A stretch of 64,000 bases of DNA, taken from contig CBHWDO010000004.1 of the NCBI GenBank assembly GCA_966112615.1, positions 124,001 through 188,000 of the forward strand. The letters run 5' to 3'. Position numbers and translations under genes: made by a program. How positions within the stretch are numbered: the first letter of the stretch is position 1; the number at the start of each line of letters is the position of its first letter. This document shows, piece by piece, positions 1 through 9,900 of the stretch. The stretch is from Flavitalea sp966112615 (lineage in GTDB: Bacteria > Bacteroidota > Bacteroidia > Chitinophagales > Chitinophagaceae). The notes beneath the pieces are model-generated. The model had not been told where the DNA came from. It saw only the letters and a list, made by a program, of their open reading frames with translations, and ran no database searches.

Positions 1-2268
1 GCTTTCAAAGAAGTGAACGACATGAATGGTGTTGGTACTTTAAAGCAACTGGAGGCAGAAGTCATCCAGTTCAATAAAGAAGATGCACTAAAGGAAAAGT
101 TGAAACGCTTCGGCATCAGGCTCGTACTAACAGCGCATCCAACGCAATTTTATCCTGGAACAGTTCTAGGTATTATCAATGATCTCAATAAAGCATTACA
201 GAACAATGATGCAAGTCTTGTGAATATGTATTTGCAACAGCTTGCAAAAACTCCATTTTTCAAGAAGAAAAAACCTACGCCATATGATGAAGCCATCAGC
301 CTGGTATGGTACCTGGAGAACGTGTTCTATCATGCAGCAGGAAAAATTCTCACCTTCCTAAAGAACCAGTTTGGAGAAGCAGTGTCACCGGATAATCCAA
401 TCATTACGATGGGATTCTGGCCTGGTGGTGATCGCGACGGAAATCCCTTTGTTACCAGTGAGATCACCCTGAAAGTGGCTGATGCATTGCGAGGTTCTAT
501 CATTAAATGCTATTACCTGGAAGTCAGGAAGATCAAGCGCAGACTGACTTTCAAAGGAATTGAAGAGATACTTGTTGACCTGGAGAACAAGCTATATGAT
601 AACCTGTTTGTACCTGAACACAAAACCGGCTTGCATGCATCAGATCTGCTGAATGCACTGGAGCAGATCAGGACAATATTGATTCATCAGCATAATGGAC
701 TATTCCTAAATCTTGTTGATAGCTTTATCAGTAAGGTACAGGTATTCGGATTGCATTTTGCATCACTTGATGTGCGCCAGGATAGTTCTATTCACGTCAA
801 GGTATTCAATACCATTGCAGAATCAGGAAAAGGATTGCCTGCAAACTATACATCGCTGACAGAAAGCGAACAGATCGATGCACTTACTTCCATCACTGAA
901 ACCCTTGATCCGGCTGCATATTCCGACATTACCAAAGAAACACTGGAGAGCGTATTAACGATCAAAAAGATCCAGGAGTATAATGGTGAAGTTGGATGTA
1001 ACCGATACATTATCAGCCAGTGTAACAGTGCAAGAAACGTGATGGAAGTATATGGATTATTCCTGCTGACAGGATGGAAGAAAGAGGAGATCGCCATTGA
1101 TATCATTCCATTATTTGAAACAGTTGATGATCTTCAGAATGCAAAATCCATCATGCACACTTTGTATTCAAATGAAGTTTATCGCGAACATTTGAAGAGA
1201 AGAAATGATCTTCAAACGATCATGGTTGGATTTTCAGATGGAACAAAGGATGGCGGGTATCTCATGGCTAACTGGAGTATCTATAAAGCAAAAGAAGAAT
1301 TGACATCCATTTCAAAAGAGTACGGTATTGATGTTGTCTTTTTTGATGGAAGAGGCGGCCCTCCTGCACGTGGTGGCGGAAAGACTCATAAGTTCTACGC
1401 TTCCATGGGAAATAATATTTCGAATGAACAGATCCAGTTAACGATACAGGGACAAACTGTAAGTTCAAATTTTGGAACCAAAGATTCAGCGCAATTCAAT
1501 ATTGAACAATTGTTGAATGCAGGCATCACCAATAATCTCATCAATCCAAAAGAAAATACTTTGGATCAGAATGAAGATGCGCTGATGCAGGAACTTGCCA
1601 ACCTCAGTTTCAAAGCATATATAGGACTGAAGGAACACCCGATGTTCACAGAATATCTTGCGAATATTTCACCACTGAAGTTTTACAGCGAAACAAATAT
1701 TGGCAGCAGGCCTGCGAAAAGAGGCAGCGGGAATAAATTGAATTTAAAAGATCTGCGTGCTATTCCTTTTGTTGGCGCATGGAGTCAGCTCAAGCAAAAT
1801 GTAACCGGTTATTATGGTGTGGGCACAGCATTGCAGGCAATTGAGCGGCAGGGAAAATGGAATGAAGTAAAAGATCTGTATCATGATTCCATGTTCTTCA
1901 GAACCTTGATAGGCAATTGCGAGATGGCGATGAAGAAGTGTTATTTTCCTTTGACTGAATACCTGGCCAATGATCCAAAGTATGGAGAGATCTGGAACAT
2001 GATCTACCAGGAGTATGAACTCACCCAAAAATATGTATCGTTATTATCGGGTAGAAATGAATTAATGAGTGAGTACCCGGTTGAGCAGTTATCCGTTCAG
2101 ATGCGTGAAAGAATTGTGTTGCCATTGACAACTATTCAGCAATATGCAATCACCAGGATCAGGGAAATAGAAGAAGGTAAATATGCACCTACGTTTAAAG
2201 AGATCTATGAGAAGCTGGTGATCAGGAGTTCGTTTGGAATTATTAATGCAGGTAGGAATAGTGCATAG
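1..2268 (+). CDS. ppc: Phosphoenolpyruvate carboxylase, 5'-truncated by window edge
   Basis: Carboxylates phosphoenolpyruvate with bicarbonate to oxaloacetate, refilling the TCA cycle; cytosolic. The frame is open from base 1, so the first roughly 100 residues of an ~850-residue family member lie outside the window; the GTG at base 13 is not needed as a start. Visible family motifs: LTAHPTQ with the catalytic His (about bases 127-147), GGDRDGNPF (bases ~427-453), the arginine-rich loop GRGGPPARGGG (bases ~1351-1383), QGQTVSSNFGT, and SRPAKRGSG followed by LRAIPFVGAWSQ. The loop reads FFDGRGG where the E. coli enzyme has FHGRGG, so the His of that loop is Asp here. The C-terminus NAGRNSA is intact. 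The next gene is convergent and a repeat array starts 3 nt after the stop. Very sure of the family. Confidence 0.96.
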   Translation, partial: AFKEVNDMNGVGTLKQLEAEVIQFNKEDALKEKLKRFGIRLVLTAHPTQFYPGTVLGIINDLNKALQNNDASLVNMYLQQLAKTPFFKKKKPTPYDEAISLVWYLENVFYHAAGKILTFLKNQFGEAVSPDNPIITMGFWPGGDRDGNPFVTSEITLKVADALRGSIIKCYYLEVRKIKRRLTFKGIEEILVDLENKLYDNLFVPEHKTGLHASDLLNALEQIRTILIHQHNGLFLNLVDSFISKVQVFGLHFASLDVRQDSSIHVKVFNTIAESGKGLPANYTSLTESEQIDALTSITETLDPAAYSDITKETLESVLTIKKIQEYNGEVGCNRYIISQCNSARNVMEVYGLFLLTGWKKEEIAIDIIPLFETVDDLQNAKSIMHTLYSNEVYREHLKRRNDLQTIMVGFSDGTKDGGYLMANWSIYKAKEELTSISKEYGIDVVFFDGRGGPPARGGGKTHKFYASMGNNISNEQIQLTIQGQTVSSNFGTKDSAQFNIEQLLNAGITNNLINPKENTLDQNEDALMQELANLSFKAYIGLKEHPMFTEYLANISPLKFYSETNIGSRPAKRGSGNKLNLKDLRAIPFVGAWSQLKQNVTGYYGVGTALQAIERQGKWNEVKDLYHDSMFFRTLIGNCEMAMKKCYFPLTEYLANDPKYGEIWNMIYQEYELTQKYVSLLSGRNELMSEYPVEQLSVQMRERIVLPLTTIQQYAITRIREIEEGKYAPTFKEIYEKLVIRSSFGIINAGRNSA

Positions 2269-2270
2269 AG

Positions 2271-2388
2271 CGGGCTGAACAGCGACGAAGGCGCTGGGCT
2301 GAACGCACTGTGCTGAACTAATGCCAAAGGCATAGGGCTGAACAGAATTCGTGTTCAGCCCTATCGCTTAACGATTGGTCAGCCCAAC
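2271..2388. repeat. GGGCTGAAC repeat array with small hairpins
   Basis: Array of GGGCTGAAC / GTTCAGCCC units separated by short self-complementary inserts (AGCG..CGCT, GCAC-GTGC, ATGCC-AAA-GGCAT). It begins 3 nt after the ppc stop and fills the gap to the convergent porin terminator. The same unit recurs at 5381, 14789, 19685, 32500 and 53348. Function unknown; it looks like a REP-type intergenic family. Confidence 0.8.
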
Positions 2389-2416
2389 AAAAAAGCGTCC
2401 CCATTTGGAGACGCTT
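2389..2416 (-). terminator. Intrinsic terminator of the porin gene
   Basis: Read on the minus strand: stem AAGCGTC/GACGCTT followed by six T. It lies 25 bp past the stop of the minus-strand porin. Confidence 0.8.
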
Positions 2417-2440
2417 GCTCATTCCTAACAACAAACAAAA

Positions 2441-3556
2441 CTAAAATTTATAGACAGCGGCGATCAGCACGCTTCCGGCATTCTTTGTAGCTGAACCTTC
2501 GCCTTTGGTATAGATGGCCTGGCTTGCAGATTCATACCTTATCTCGGGAATGATCACGAGATTGTCAACTTTGAAATTAAAGGATAAGGTATTGGCAAAA
2601 ATGTTTCCTCCTTCTGAAGCTGCACTAAATACATTCAACTGGTTCTTGTCATTGAAATATTCTGATCTCAAAGTAACTCCAAACCATGGCTTGGGATCGA
2701 GGTTTACATAGACAGCAGATCCATACCAGCTATCCGAACTTCCAAACTTACCATCTGTTTCACGGGTTTTATAGGATGCCATAGTACCATTCAATCCTAA
2801 ACTGAATTTATCAGATACTGCAGCGGTAACGACAGCATCAAACTGTGTTTGCTTCGTATCATCATTAGGTTTTCCTGACTGGAAATTGAGGAAGAATTTT
2901 ACTTTGTCATTCGCAGATGCAGTACTGTATTGAGCGATTACATATTTATGATCCATGCTGGTTGATTTCAGATCAGTTGGATTGGCAATTCCCAACATGA
3001 AACCATTCTTTCCAATAGAAGTTTCAGCTTTGATACCTGTATGAAGAAAAGGACCATAAGAGAACATGTAAGACATGCTGTAATTGCGATTCAGCGGTGC
3101 ATCAACCAATTCGTATCCAACATGTGTTGCCCAGCTTCCTGCAGTCAGCTTAACTTTTCCAAGCTGGTAACTCAGGTACAATTGCTTGATGGCAAAACGT
3201 GTCTTGTCTTCTGCATATGAAAACTCCTCTGCACGCTTACCAAAGCCAAGATCCGCTACAGCGCTTACTTTGCCAATGGTATGTTCCAGCTTCACTGATG
3301 CCATTCCAAGTTCAAAGGAATTATGTGAATTGGTGAAACTTGTTTTATTATTGGTTGCAGTTTTTCCAAAATCATAACGATAATAAAGATCCGCCCATGC
3401 TGAAAAAATGAAGTTGGATTTTTTTTCTTCCGGTTTAGGATCTTCTGCAACAACTGCCGGAGTAGAAGTTGTGTTGGTATTTACTGCCACATCCTGTGCA
3501 GCAACTAAATAAAACGAGGAGAGTGCAATTCCCGAAGCAAATATTTTTCGTAACAT
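2441..3556 (-). CDS. OmpL-like outer-membrane beta-barrel porin
   Basis: 371 residues. A signal peptide (about residues 1-20, ending VAAQ) is followed by a low-complexity Pro/Glu/Lys stretch and then alternating amphipathic beta strands to a terminal aromatic residue (..LIAAVYKF), the usual end of an outer-membrane barrel. It resembles the putative beta-barrel porin-2 (OmpL-like) family. It lies 97 bp downstream of the ammonium transporter on the same strand and has its own terminator, so it is probably co-transcribed and serves passage of small nitrogenous solutes across the outer membrane; the substrate is inferred from position only. Confidence 0.8.
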   Translation of the reverse strand: MLRKIFASGIALSSFYLVAAQDVAVNTNTTSTPAVVAEDPKPEEKKSNFIFSAWADLYYRYDFGKTATNNKTSFTNSHNSFELGMASVKLEHTIGKVSAVADLGFGKRAEEFSYAEDKTRFAIKQLYLSYQLGKVKLTAGSWATHVGYELVDAPLNRNYSMSYMFSYGPFLHTGIKAETSIGKNGFMLGIANPTDLKSTSMDHKYVIAQYSTASANDKVKFFLNFQSGKPNDDTKQTQFDAVVTAAVSDKFSLGLNGTMASYKTRETDGKFGSSDSWYGSAVYVNLDPKPWFGVTLRSEYFNDKNQLNVFSAASEGGNIFANTLSFNFKVDNLVIIPEIRYESASQAIYTKGEGSATKNAGSVLIAAVYKF

Positions 3557-3582
3557 TGTTTTGACTTTTTAGTTATTCAGGT

Positions 3583-3619
3583 ATGGCCCGGAGCTTGGTC
3601 AGAAGCTCCATCAGGCCAT
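3583..3619. other. Nested hairpin between amt and porin
   Basis: ATGGCC/GGCCAT enclosing GGAGCTT/AAGCTCC. There is no T-run on the minus side, so it is not a clear terminator; it could set the relative expression of amt and porin by RNA processing or stability. Confidence 0.45.
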
Positions 3620-3653
3620 GCCTTTTTGGTAAATTGGGTTAAGGAAAACTATC

Positions 3654-5069
3654 TTAGAAAACAACTTCAGTTTCTCTCTCCACTTCTTTTTGAGTAAGCT
3701 TACCATTGGTACTGGTAGTAGTAACCAGCAAGGTTCCCTGCATATATTTTTCGTTGTGCTGGGTTGAATCCAGACCTTCTTCTTCTTCATCCTGGCTAAC
3801 ACGAAGCGGAAGTACCAGGTTGATCACTTTGAAGATCACAAAAGATGCAGCCAAAGAGTAAGCAACTACTATAGCCAAACCTTTTAATTGTGTGAAGAAG
3901 AATGCAGGATTGCCATAGAAGAGTCCTTCGTTACCTGCACCATTCACGGCTTTGGTTGCAAACAGACCAACCATCAGCATACCTACCATACCACCGATAC
4001 CATGACAAGGGAATACATCCAGTGTATCGTCGAGTTTGGATTTATGTTTGAATTGAACTGCGATGTTTGAGATGATTGCTGCAACCACTCCAATGAATAC
4101 AGATTGAGGGATAGCTACGAAACCTGCAGCCGGGGTGATTGCTACCAGTCCAACTACTGCGCCGATACAGAAACCGAGTACGGAAGGTTTCTTGCCGCGA
4201 AGCACATCGAAGAACATCCATGAAAGACCTGCGGCAGCTGCGGCGGTATTGGTTGTGGCGAAAGCACCTACAGCCAGGCTGTTAGCTCCAAGTGCAGAAC
4301 CTGCGTTGAAACCAAACCAACCAAACCAAAGCAGACCGGTTCCGATCAATACATAAGGAATATTTGCAGGAGGAATTTCTTTTTGCTCAATATGAGCTTT
4401 ACGACGTTTTAAAACAAGAGCACCAACAAGCGCCGCGCAACCAGCAGAAATATGCACTACAGTACCACCTGCAAAGTCGAGAACTCCCATTTTGAAGAGG
4501 AATCCATCAGGATGCCAGGTCCAGTGTGCAATCGGAGCATAAACAAGTAAACTGAATAAAGCGATGAAGAGAATATATGCAGTGAAGCGGATTCTTTCGG
4601 CTACTGCACCAACCACCAGTCCGGGAGTGATGATGGCAAACATCAACTGGAATAATGCAAATAATGCCAGTGGAATGCTTGGTGCCAGGCTCCAGGGAGC
4701 TCCGGATGTAACATTTTTGAAAAACAGGAAAGTTCTCGGATCTCCGATGAATCCACCGATTGAGTCGCCAAAGCAAAGGCTAAACCCAACTACCACCCAA
4801 AGAACACTGACAATACCAGCTGCAACTACTGATTTGATCATAGTGGAGATCACATTCTTGCGATGAACCATGCCCCCGTAAAAAAAGGCGAGACCGGGAG
4901 TCATTAAAAAAACAAATGCCGTTGCCACAACGATCCAGGCAATATCGGCACCATTATAAACCCCAGCTTTGTCTTCGAAGTTTGGAAGTGTGGGGATAAA
5001 GATTGAAGCAAGGGCCACAAGGGCCAAGATGAGAAAGGGAAGTACTTGTTTGAAGGAGAATGATTTCAT
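3654..5069 (-). CDS. amt: Ammonium transporter Amt
   Basis: Trimeric inner-membrane channel for ammonium/ammonia, 471 residues from the ATG at 5069; a TTG 9 bp upstream is a weaker start. An N-terminal hydrophobic signal-like segment precedes the conserved core: MTPGLAFFYGGMVHRKN, the first pore His in DFAGGTVVHISAG and the second in DVFPCHGIGGMVGML. About eleven membrane helices are evident. The C-terminal tail (after VINLVLPLR) is acidic, then Thr/Ser rich. No PII gene (glnK) lies beside it; instead a porin follows downstream and glutamate synthase lies upstream on the same strand, which fits ammonium assimilation. Confidence 0.96.
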   Translation of the reverse strand: MKSFSFKQVLPFLILALVALASIFIPTLPNFEDKAGVYNGADIAWIVVATAFVFLMTPGLAFFYGGMVHRKNVISTMIKSVVAAGIVSVLWVVVGFSLCFGDSIGGFIGDPRTFLFFKNVTSGAPWSLAPSIPLALFALFQLMFAIITPGLVVGAVAERIRFTAYILFIALFSLLVYAPIAHWTWHPDGFLFKMGVLDFAGGTVVHISAGCAALVGALVLKRRKAHIEQKEIPPANIPYVLIGTGLLWFGWFGFNAGSALGANSLAVGAFATTNTAAAAAGLSWMFFDVLRGKKPSVLGFCIGAVVGLVAITPAAGFVAIPQSVFIGVVAAIISNIAVQFKHKSKLDDTLDVFPCHGIGGMVGMLMVGLFATKAVNGAGNEGLFYGNPAFFFTQLKGLAIVVAYSLAASFVIFKVINLVLPLRVSQDEEEEGLDSTQHNEKYMQGTLLVTTTSTNGKLTQKEVERETEVVF

Positions 5070-5380
5070 GCCGAACAATTTTGATTAACAGATTAAGATT
5101 TTCAATAATCTTACCGATTGAAGTAAAATTATAAAATTCTGTTAACCTGATGAGCAAATTCTTCATATAATATAAATTATAATATGTATGAACCGATTAA
5201 CTATTGACACTATTTCACTCTATTTCAATACTTTAATTTTCACGCTTTATATATTATCAAATTATAGCTTAAATAAATCGAACACTTCTAATGTAATTTT
5301 TAATGAAAAATGAACAAATTATATCATATGTATAAATATTTTAATTTATCTAAAGGCAAAATTGAATTAAATTTAGGACC
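5070..5380 (-). promoter_or_regulatory. AT-rich amt upstream region with nested inverted repeats
   Basis: Gene-free and very AT-rich. Near the amt start an outer inverted repeat TTAACAG (5085-5091) / CTGTTAA (5139-5145) encloses AAGATT (5095-5100) / AATCTT (5107-5112), which would fold in the amt 5' leader. No convincing TAnnTTTG promoter box was found. Beyond about 5150 I see nothing specific. Confidence 0.4.
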
Positions 5381-5416
5381 AGCGTTCAGCCCGGCCTCCG
5401 GCCGTTCTGCCCGGGG
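5381..5416. repeat. GTTCAGCCC-hairpin-GTTCTGCCC element
   Basis: Single unit: GTTCAGCCC, the hairpin GGCC-TCC-GGCC, then GTTCTGCCC. Same layout as the unit at 14789. Confidence 0.75.
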
Positions 5417-5417
5417 C

Positions 5418-5447
5418 AAAAAAAACCGGGAATCTTTCGATTCCCGG
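5418..5447 (-). terminator. Intrinsic terminator of gltBD
   Basis: Perfect 9-bp stem CCGGGAATC/GATTCCCGG with a 4-nt loop, followed on the minus strand by eight T; 36 bp past the gltD stop. Confidence 0.9.
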
Positions 5448-5483
5448 CAGTCAATATAAAACCAGAACTTACTCTACCCTGAC

Positions 5484-6959
5484 TTAAAAGCTGGTAGCTA
5501 CAAGGTTTTCATCCTTGGTCTCCAGCAATGAGCTTCCCATCAGGAATTCATCCACCTGGCGGGCACATTCCCTTCCTTCACTGATCGCCCATACAACGAG
5601 AGATTGTCCTCTTCTCATATCTCCGGCAGCAAATACTTTTGGAATGCTGGTCTGAAACCTTTTTTCAGAAGCTTTTACATTACCCCTTTCATCAAGTTCA
5701 ACACCAAGCTCTTCAACCATTCCTTTATGCTGAGGATGTACAAATCCCATGGCAAGTAGTACCAGTTCACAAGGGATCTCTTTCTCGGAACCTTCAACTT
5801 CTGCAAACTTAGCCGGACGACCATCATTCGATGCAGTCCATTCCAGGGTCACCACTTTCAGTGCTTTTAAATTACCCTGCTCATCTCCTATGAATTCTTT
5901 AGTATTAACGGACCAGAAGCGTTCGCAGCCTTCTTCATGAGAAGTGGTAGTCTTCAATACCATCGGGTATGTAGGCCATGGCATCAGGTTGGTCCTGCTT
6001 TCAGGCGGCTTTGGTAACAATTCAAACTGCACAACGGATTTAGCACCATGTCGGTTAGAAGTACCGACACAATCTGACCCTGTATCACCTCCACCAATCA
6101 CGACAACATTCTTACCTGTTGCAAGCAGCTCCTCTCCGGAAAACTTGCGGCCTGCAACTCTCTTGTTATTTTGTCCAAGGAAATCCATCGCAAAATGAAT
6201 TCCTTTAAGATCACGTCCTTTTATTGGTAGATCGCGCGGAATAGTGGATCCTCCCGTCAATACGATGGCCTGGTATTCGCGAAGCAGATCATTCACGCTC
6301 ACATTCACCCCAACATTTGCATTGGTCCTGAATACCACGCCTTCCTCTTCCATGATCGCAACCCTGCGGTCGATCACCCATTTTTCCAGTTTGAAATCAG
6401 GGATTCCATACCTGAGCAAACCACCGATGGCATCATCTCTTTCAAAGACAGTCACTGAATGACCTGCCTGGTTGAGTTGTGCAGCAGCCGCCATACCTGC
6501 AGGGCCTGATCCAACCACCGCAATCTTCTTCCCTGTTCTCACAGCTGGCTTGCGAGGCTTCACAAATCCTTTATCAAAAGCGATCTCGATGATATGCTTT
6601 TCAATTTCTTCAATTGCAACAGGAGGTTGATTGATTCCAAGCACGCAGGCAGATTCGCATGGTGCAGGACAGATCCTTCCTGTGAATTCAGGAAAATTGT
6701 TAGTGCTTGAAAGGATATCATAAGCTTCTTTCCAGCGCTTCTTATACACTGCATCATTGAATTCAGGGATCACGTTGCCTAACGGACATCCGCTGTGACA
6801 AAATGGAACTCCACAGTTCATACACCTTGCAGCCTGGTTGTTCAGCTTCACATCATCAAAACGCTGAACGAATTCTTTATAGTCATGAATTCTTTCGGTT
6901 ACCGGGCGCTTTGAAGGCATCTCCCTGGTAAATTCTAAAAATCCTGTAGGTTTTCCCAT
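5484..6959 (-). CDS. gltD: Glutamate synthase small (beta) subunit
   Basis: 491 residues, the usual length. Passes electrons from NADPH through FAD and iron-sulfur centres to GltB. The N-terminal ferredoxin-like part shows CMNCGVPFCHSGCPLGN (about residues 47-63) and GRICPAPCESACVLG; then come a first dinucleotide fold (VVGSGPAGMAAA), a second one (VVVIGGGDTGSDC), and the FAD-proximal AAGDMRRGQSLVVWAI near the C-terminus. It starts 30 bp after gltB on the same strand and is followed by a strong terminator, so gltB-gltD form an operon. Confidence 0.97.
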   Translation of the reverse strand: MGKPTGFLEFTREMPSKRPVTERIHDYKEFVQRFDDVKLNNQAARCMNCGVPFCHSGCPLGNVIPEFNDAVYKKRWKEAYDILSSTNNFPEFTGRICPAPCESACVLGINQPPVAIEEIEKHIIEIAFDKGFVKPRKPAVRTGKKIAVVGSGPAGMAAAAQLNQAGHSVTVFERDDAIGGLLRYGIPDFKLEKWVIDRRVAIMEEEGVVFRTNANVGVNVSVNDLLREYQAIVLTGGSTIPRDLPIKGRDLKGIHFAMDFLGQNNKRVAGRKFSGEELLATGKNVVVIGGGDTGSDCVGTSNRHGAKSVVQFELLPKPPESRTNLMPWPTYPMVLKTTTSHEEGCERFWSVNTKEFIGDEQGNLKALKVVTLEWTASNDGRPAKFAEVEGSEKEIPCELVLLAMGFVHPQHKGMVEELGVELDERGNVKASEKRFQTSIPKVFAAGDMRRGQSLVVWAISEGRECARQVDEFLMGSSLLETKDENLVATSF

Positions 6960-6989
6960 AACTGAAATTACTTTGAATAGACTGAACGA

Positions 6990-9900
6990 TTATTTAACCC
7001 CCGCAGCCTGCTTTGTTGCTGCACTCTGCAATACCTTTTTGTAATCGCGCGGGAACACTTTCACAAAATTCTTAAGCTGGTTCTCGAAGTCATCCAGAAC
7101 AAACTTTGCAACGGTACTCTTTGTGTATTCATAATGATCAGAGATCATTTTGTGCAACTCCGCAGCATCTTCCACTGATACAGGATCCAGGTCAACCATT
7201 TCTGTATTACATAATGAAGCGAATCGATTTCTTACATCATAGATATAAGCAATACCGCCACTCATACCTGCTGCAAAGTTTCTTCCTGTTTCACCAAGGA
7301 TAACCACTTTACCACCGGTCATGTATTCACATCCATGATCTCCCACTCCTTCTACAACCACCGACGCTCCTGAATTCCTTACGCCAAATCTTTCACCTGC
7401 CTTACCCCTGATAAACGCTTTACCATCAGTTGCTCCATAGAAAGCAACGTTACCGATGATGCTGTTTTCTTCAGGAATAAATGAAGCTTTATCTGATGGA
7501 TAAATGATCAGTTTCGCCCCACTCAAACCTTTACCGAAGTAGTCATTGGCATCTCCTTCAAGTTCGAGTGTAATGCCTTTTGTATTGAATGCTCCAAAAC
7601 TTTGCCCTGCAGTACCAACAAATTTGTATTGAATGGTATCTTCAGGAAGTCCTTCAGCCTTATATACTTTAGTGATCTCGTTCGACAAAATAGTTCCCAC
7701 TGTTCTGTCGGTATTCTTGATCCTGAATTCTGCGCTTACCTTCTCTCCTTTTTCAATCGCAGGCTTTGCTGCTTCAAGCAATTTCCAGTCGAGCACATCT
7801 GCAATACCATGATCCTGTTCTTCCTGCTTGTACAAACCTGTATACAATGAAGATGGTTCTTTGTACAGGATCGGAGAAAGATCCAGCTTGCTGTATTTCC
7901 AATGTTTGATACCTTCTCTCATCTGGAGATAATCAACCTGGCCGATCATTTCATCCACTGTTCTGAATCCAAGCTCTGCCATGATCTCACGAAGCTCTTG
8001 TGTAATAAATCTGAAGAAATTTACTACGTGATCAGGATCACCCGCAAAACGTTTTCTCAATTCAGGATCCTGGGTTGCAACACCTACCGGACAAGTGTTC
8101 ATATGACATTTACGCATCATGATACAGCCTTCAACGATCAGTGCTGCAGTAGCAACACCCCACTCTTCTGCACCTAACAATGCAGCGATGGCAATATCAC
8201 GACCGGTTTTCATCTGTCCATCTGCCTGTACCACAACACGGCTGCGCAATTTATTCTTCACCAGTGTCTGGTGAGTTTCTGCAAGACCAAGTTCCCAGGG
8301 CAGACCTGCATGCTTGATGGAACTGATCGGTGATGCACCGGTTCCTCCATCAAATCCTGCGATCAGGACCACATCAGCTTTTGCTTTTGTCACACCTGCT
8401 GCGATGGTACCCACACCTGCTTTTGAAACCAGTTTCACATTGATACGAGCCTTTCGGTTTGCATTCTTCAGGTCGAAGATCAATTGCGCAAGGTCTTCAA
8501 TGGAATAGATATCATGGTGCGGTGGCGGAGAGATCAAACCTACTCCAGGAGTGGAGTGTCTTGTCTTTCCGATCCAGTCATCCACTTTATGTCCAGGTAA
8601 CTGTCCACCTTCACCCGGCTTCGCACCCTGTGCCATTTTGATCTGCAGCTCATCAGCTTCAGTAAGATAGTAGGATGTTACACCGAAACGTGCAGATGCA
8701 ACCTGCTTGATCGCACTTCTCATGGAATCTCCATTTGGAAGTGGCGTATAACGTCTTTCATCTTCCCCGCCCTCACCGGTATTACTCTTACCACCAAGGC
8801 GGTTCATTGCAATGGCCAGCGTAGTATGCGCTTCCCATGAAATAGATCCGAACGACATAGCGCCTGTTGCGAAACGCTTGTAGATCTTTTCAGGTGCTTC
8901 CACTTCATCAATTGAAATGGCAGGACGATTATGTTTGAAATCAAATAAGCTTCTTAATGTAGCAGCCTTTTCAGCCTGGTCATTTACAAGCTTTGAATAT
9001 TTTTTGAATGATGCGTAATCATTCATCTTGGTTGAATACTGCAGCGCATGAATGGTTGCAGGATTGAAGAGATGGAATTCACCTTTTCTCTTCCACTGGT
9101 AAACACCTCCAACAGGTAGCCTGTCGACAGGTACATCCTTTCTTGCAAAACCAAAATGATGTTTGGCAAGACACTCTTTCGCGATCTCATCCAGTCCCAT
9201 CCCTTCGATACGGGAAACAGTTCCGGAGAAATAAGTGTCAACAACACTCTTATTGATACCGATGATCTCGAAGATCTGCGCTCCCTGGTATGACTGAAGG
9301 GTTGAGATACCCATTTTAGAGAACACTTTCAAAAGACCATCATTCACAGCCTTGATATAATTCTTCTTCAGTATTTCAACATCCTGTTCAGTTTCAAGAC
9401 GACCATTCAGTTTCATATCCCTGATAGAAGACAAAGCAAGGTATGGGTTGATAGCAGTAGCTCCGAAGCCGATCAGGCATGCGAAGTGATGAACTTCCCA
9501 AACATCACCACCTTCTACAACGATACCCACTTTACCACGAAGTCCTTTACGGATCAGGTGATGGTGAACAGCTGCAGTAGCCAGCAGCGTCGGGATTGGT
9601 GCGTGGTCAGAATCGATAGCGCGATCGGTTAAGATCAACACTTCGAATCCATCCTGTACAGCATCAACAGCATAACGACAGATCCTGTCGAGCGCTTTTT
9701 TGAGTGAACCAGGATTTCCATCCGCCCTGAAATAACACTGCAGTGTCTTGGCCTGGAAAATACCAGTATCAATACTTCTGAGCTTTTCGAGTTCATGGTT
9801 GGTGAGAACCGGGTGAGGCAGTGCCACCACGTGACAGCTCAGCGGATCTTCATTCAACAGGTTTCCTGTACTTCCTACAAAAGTGGCCAGCGACATCACC

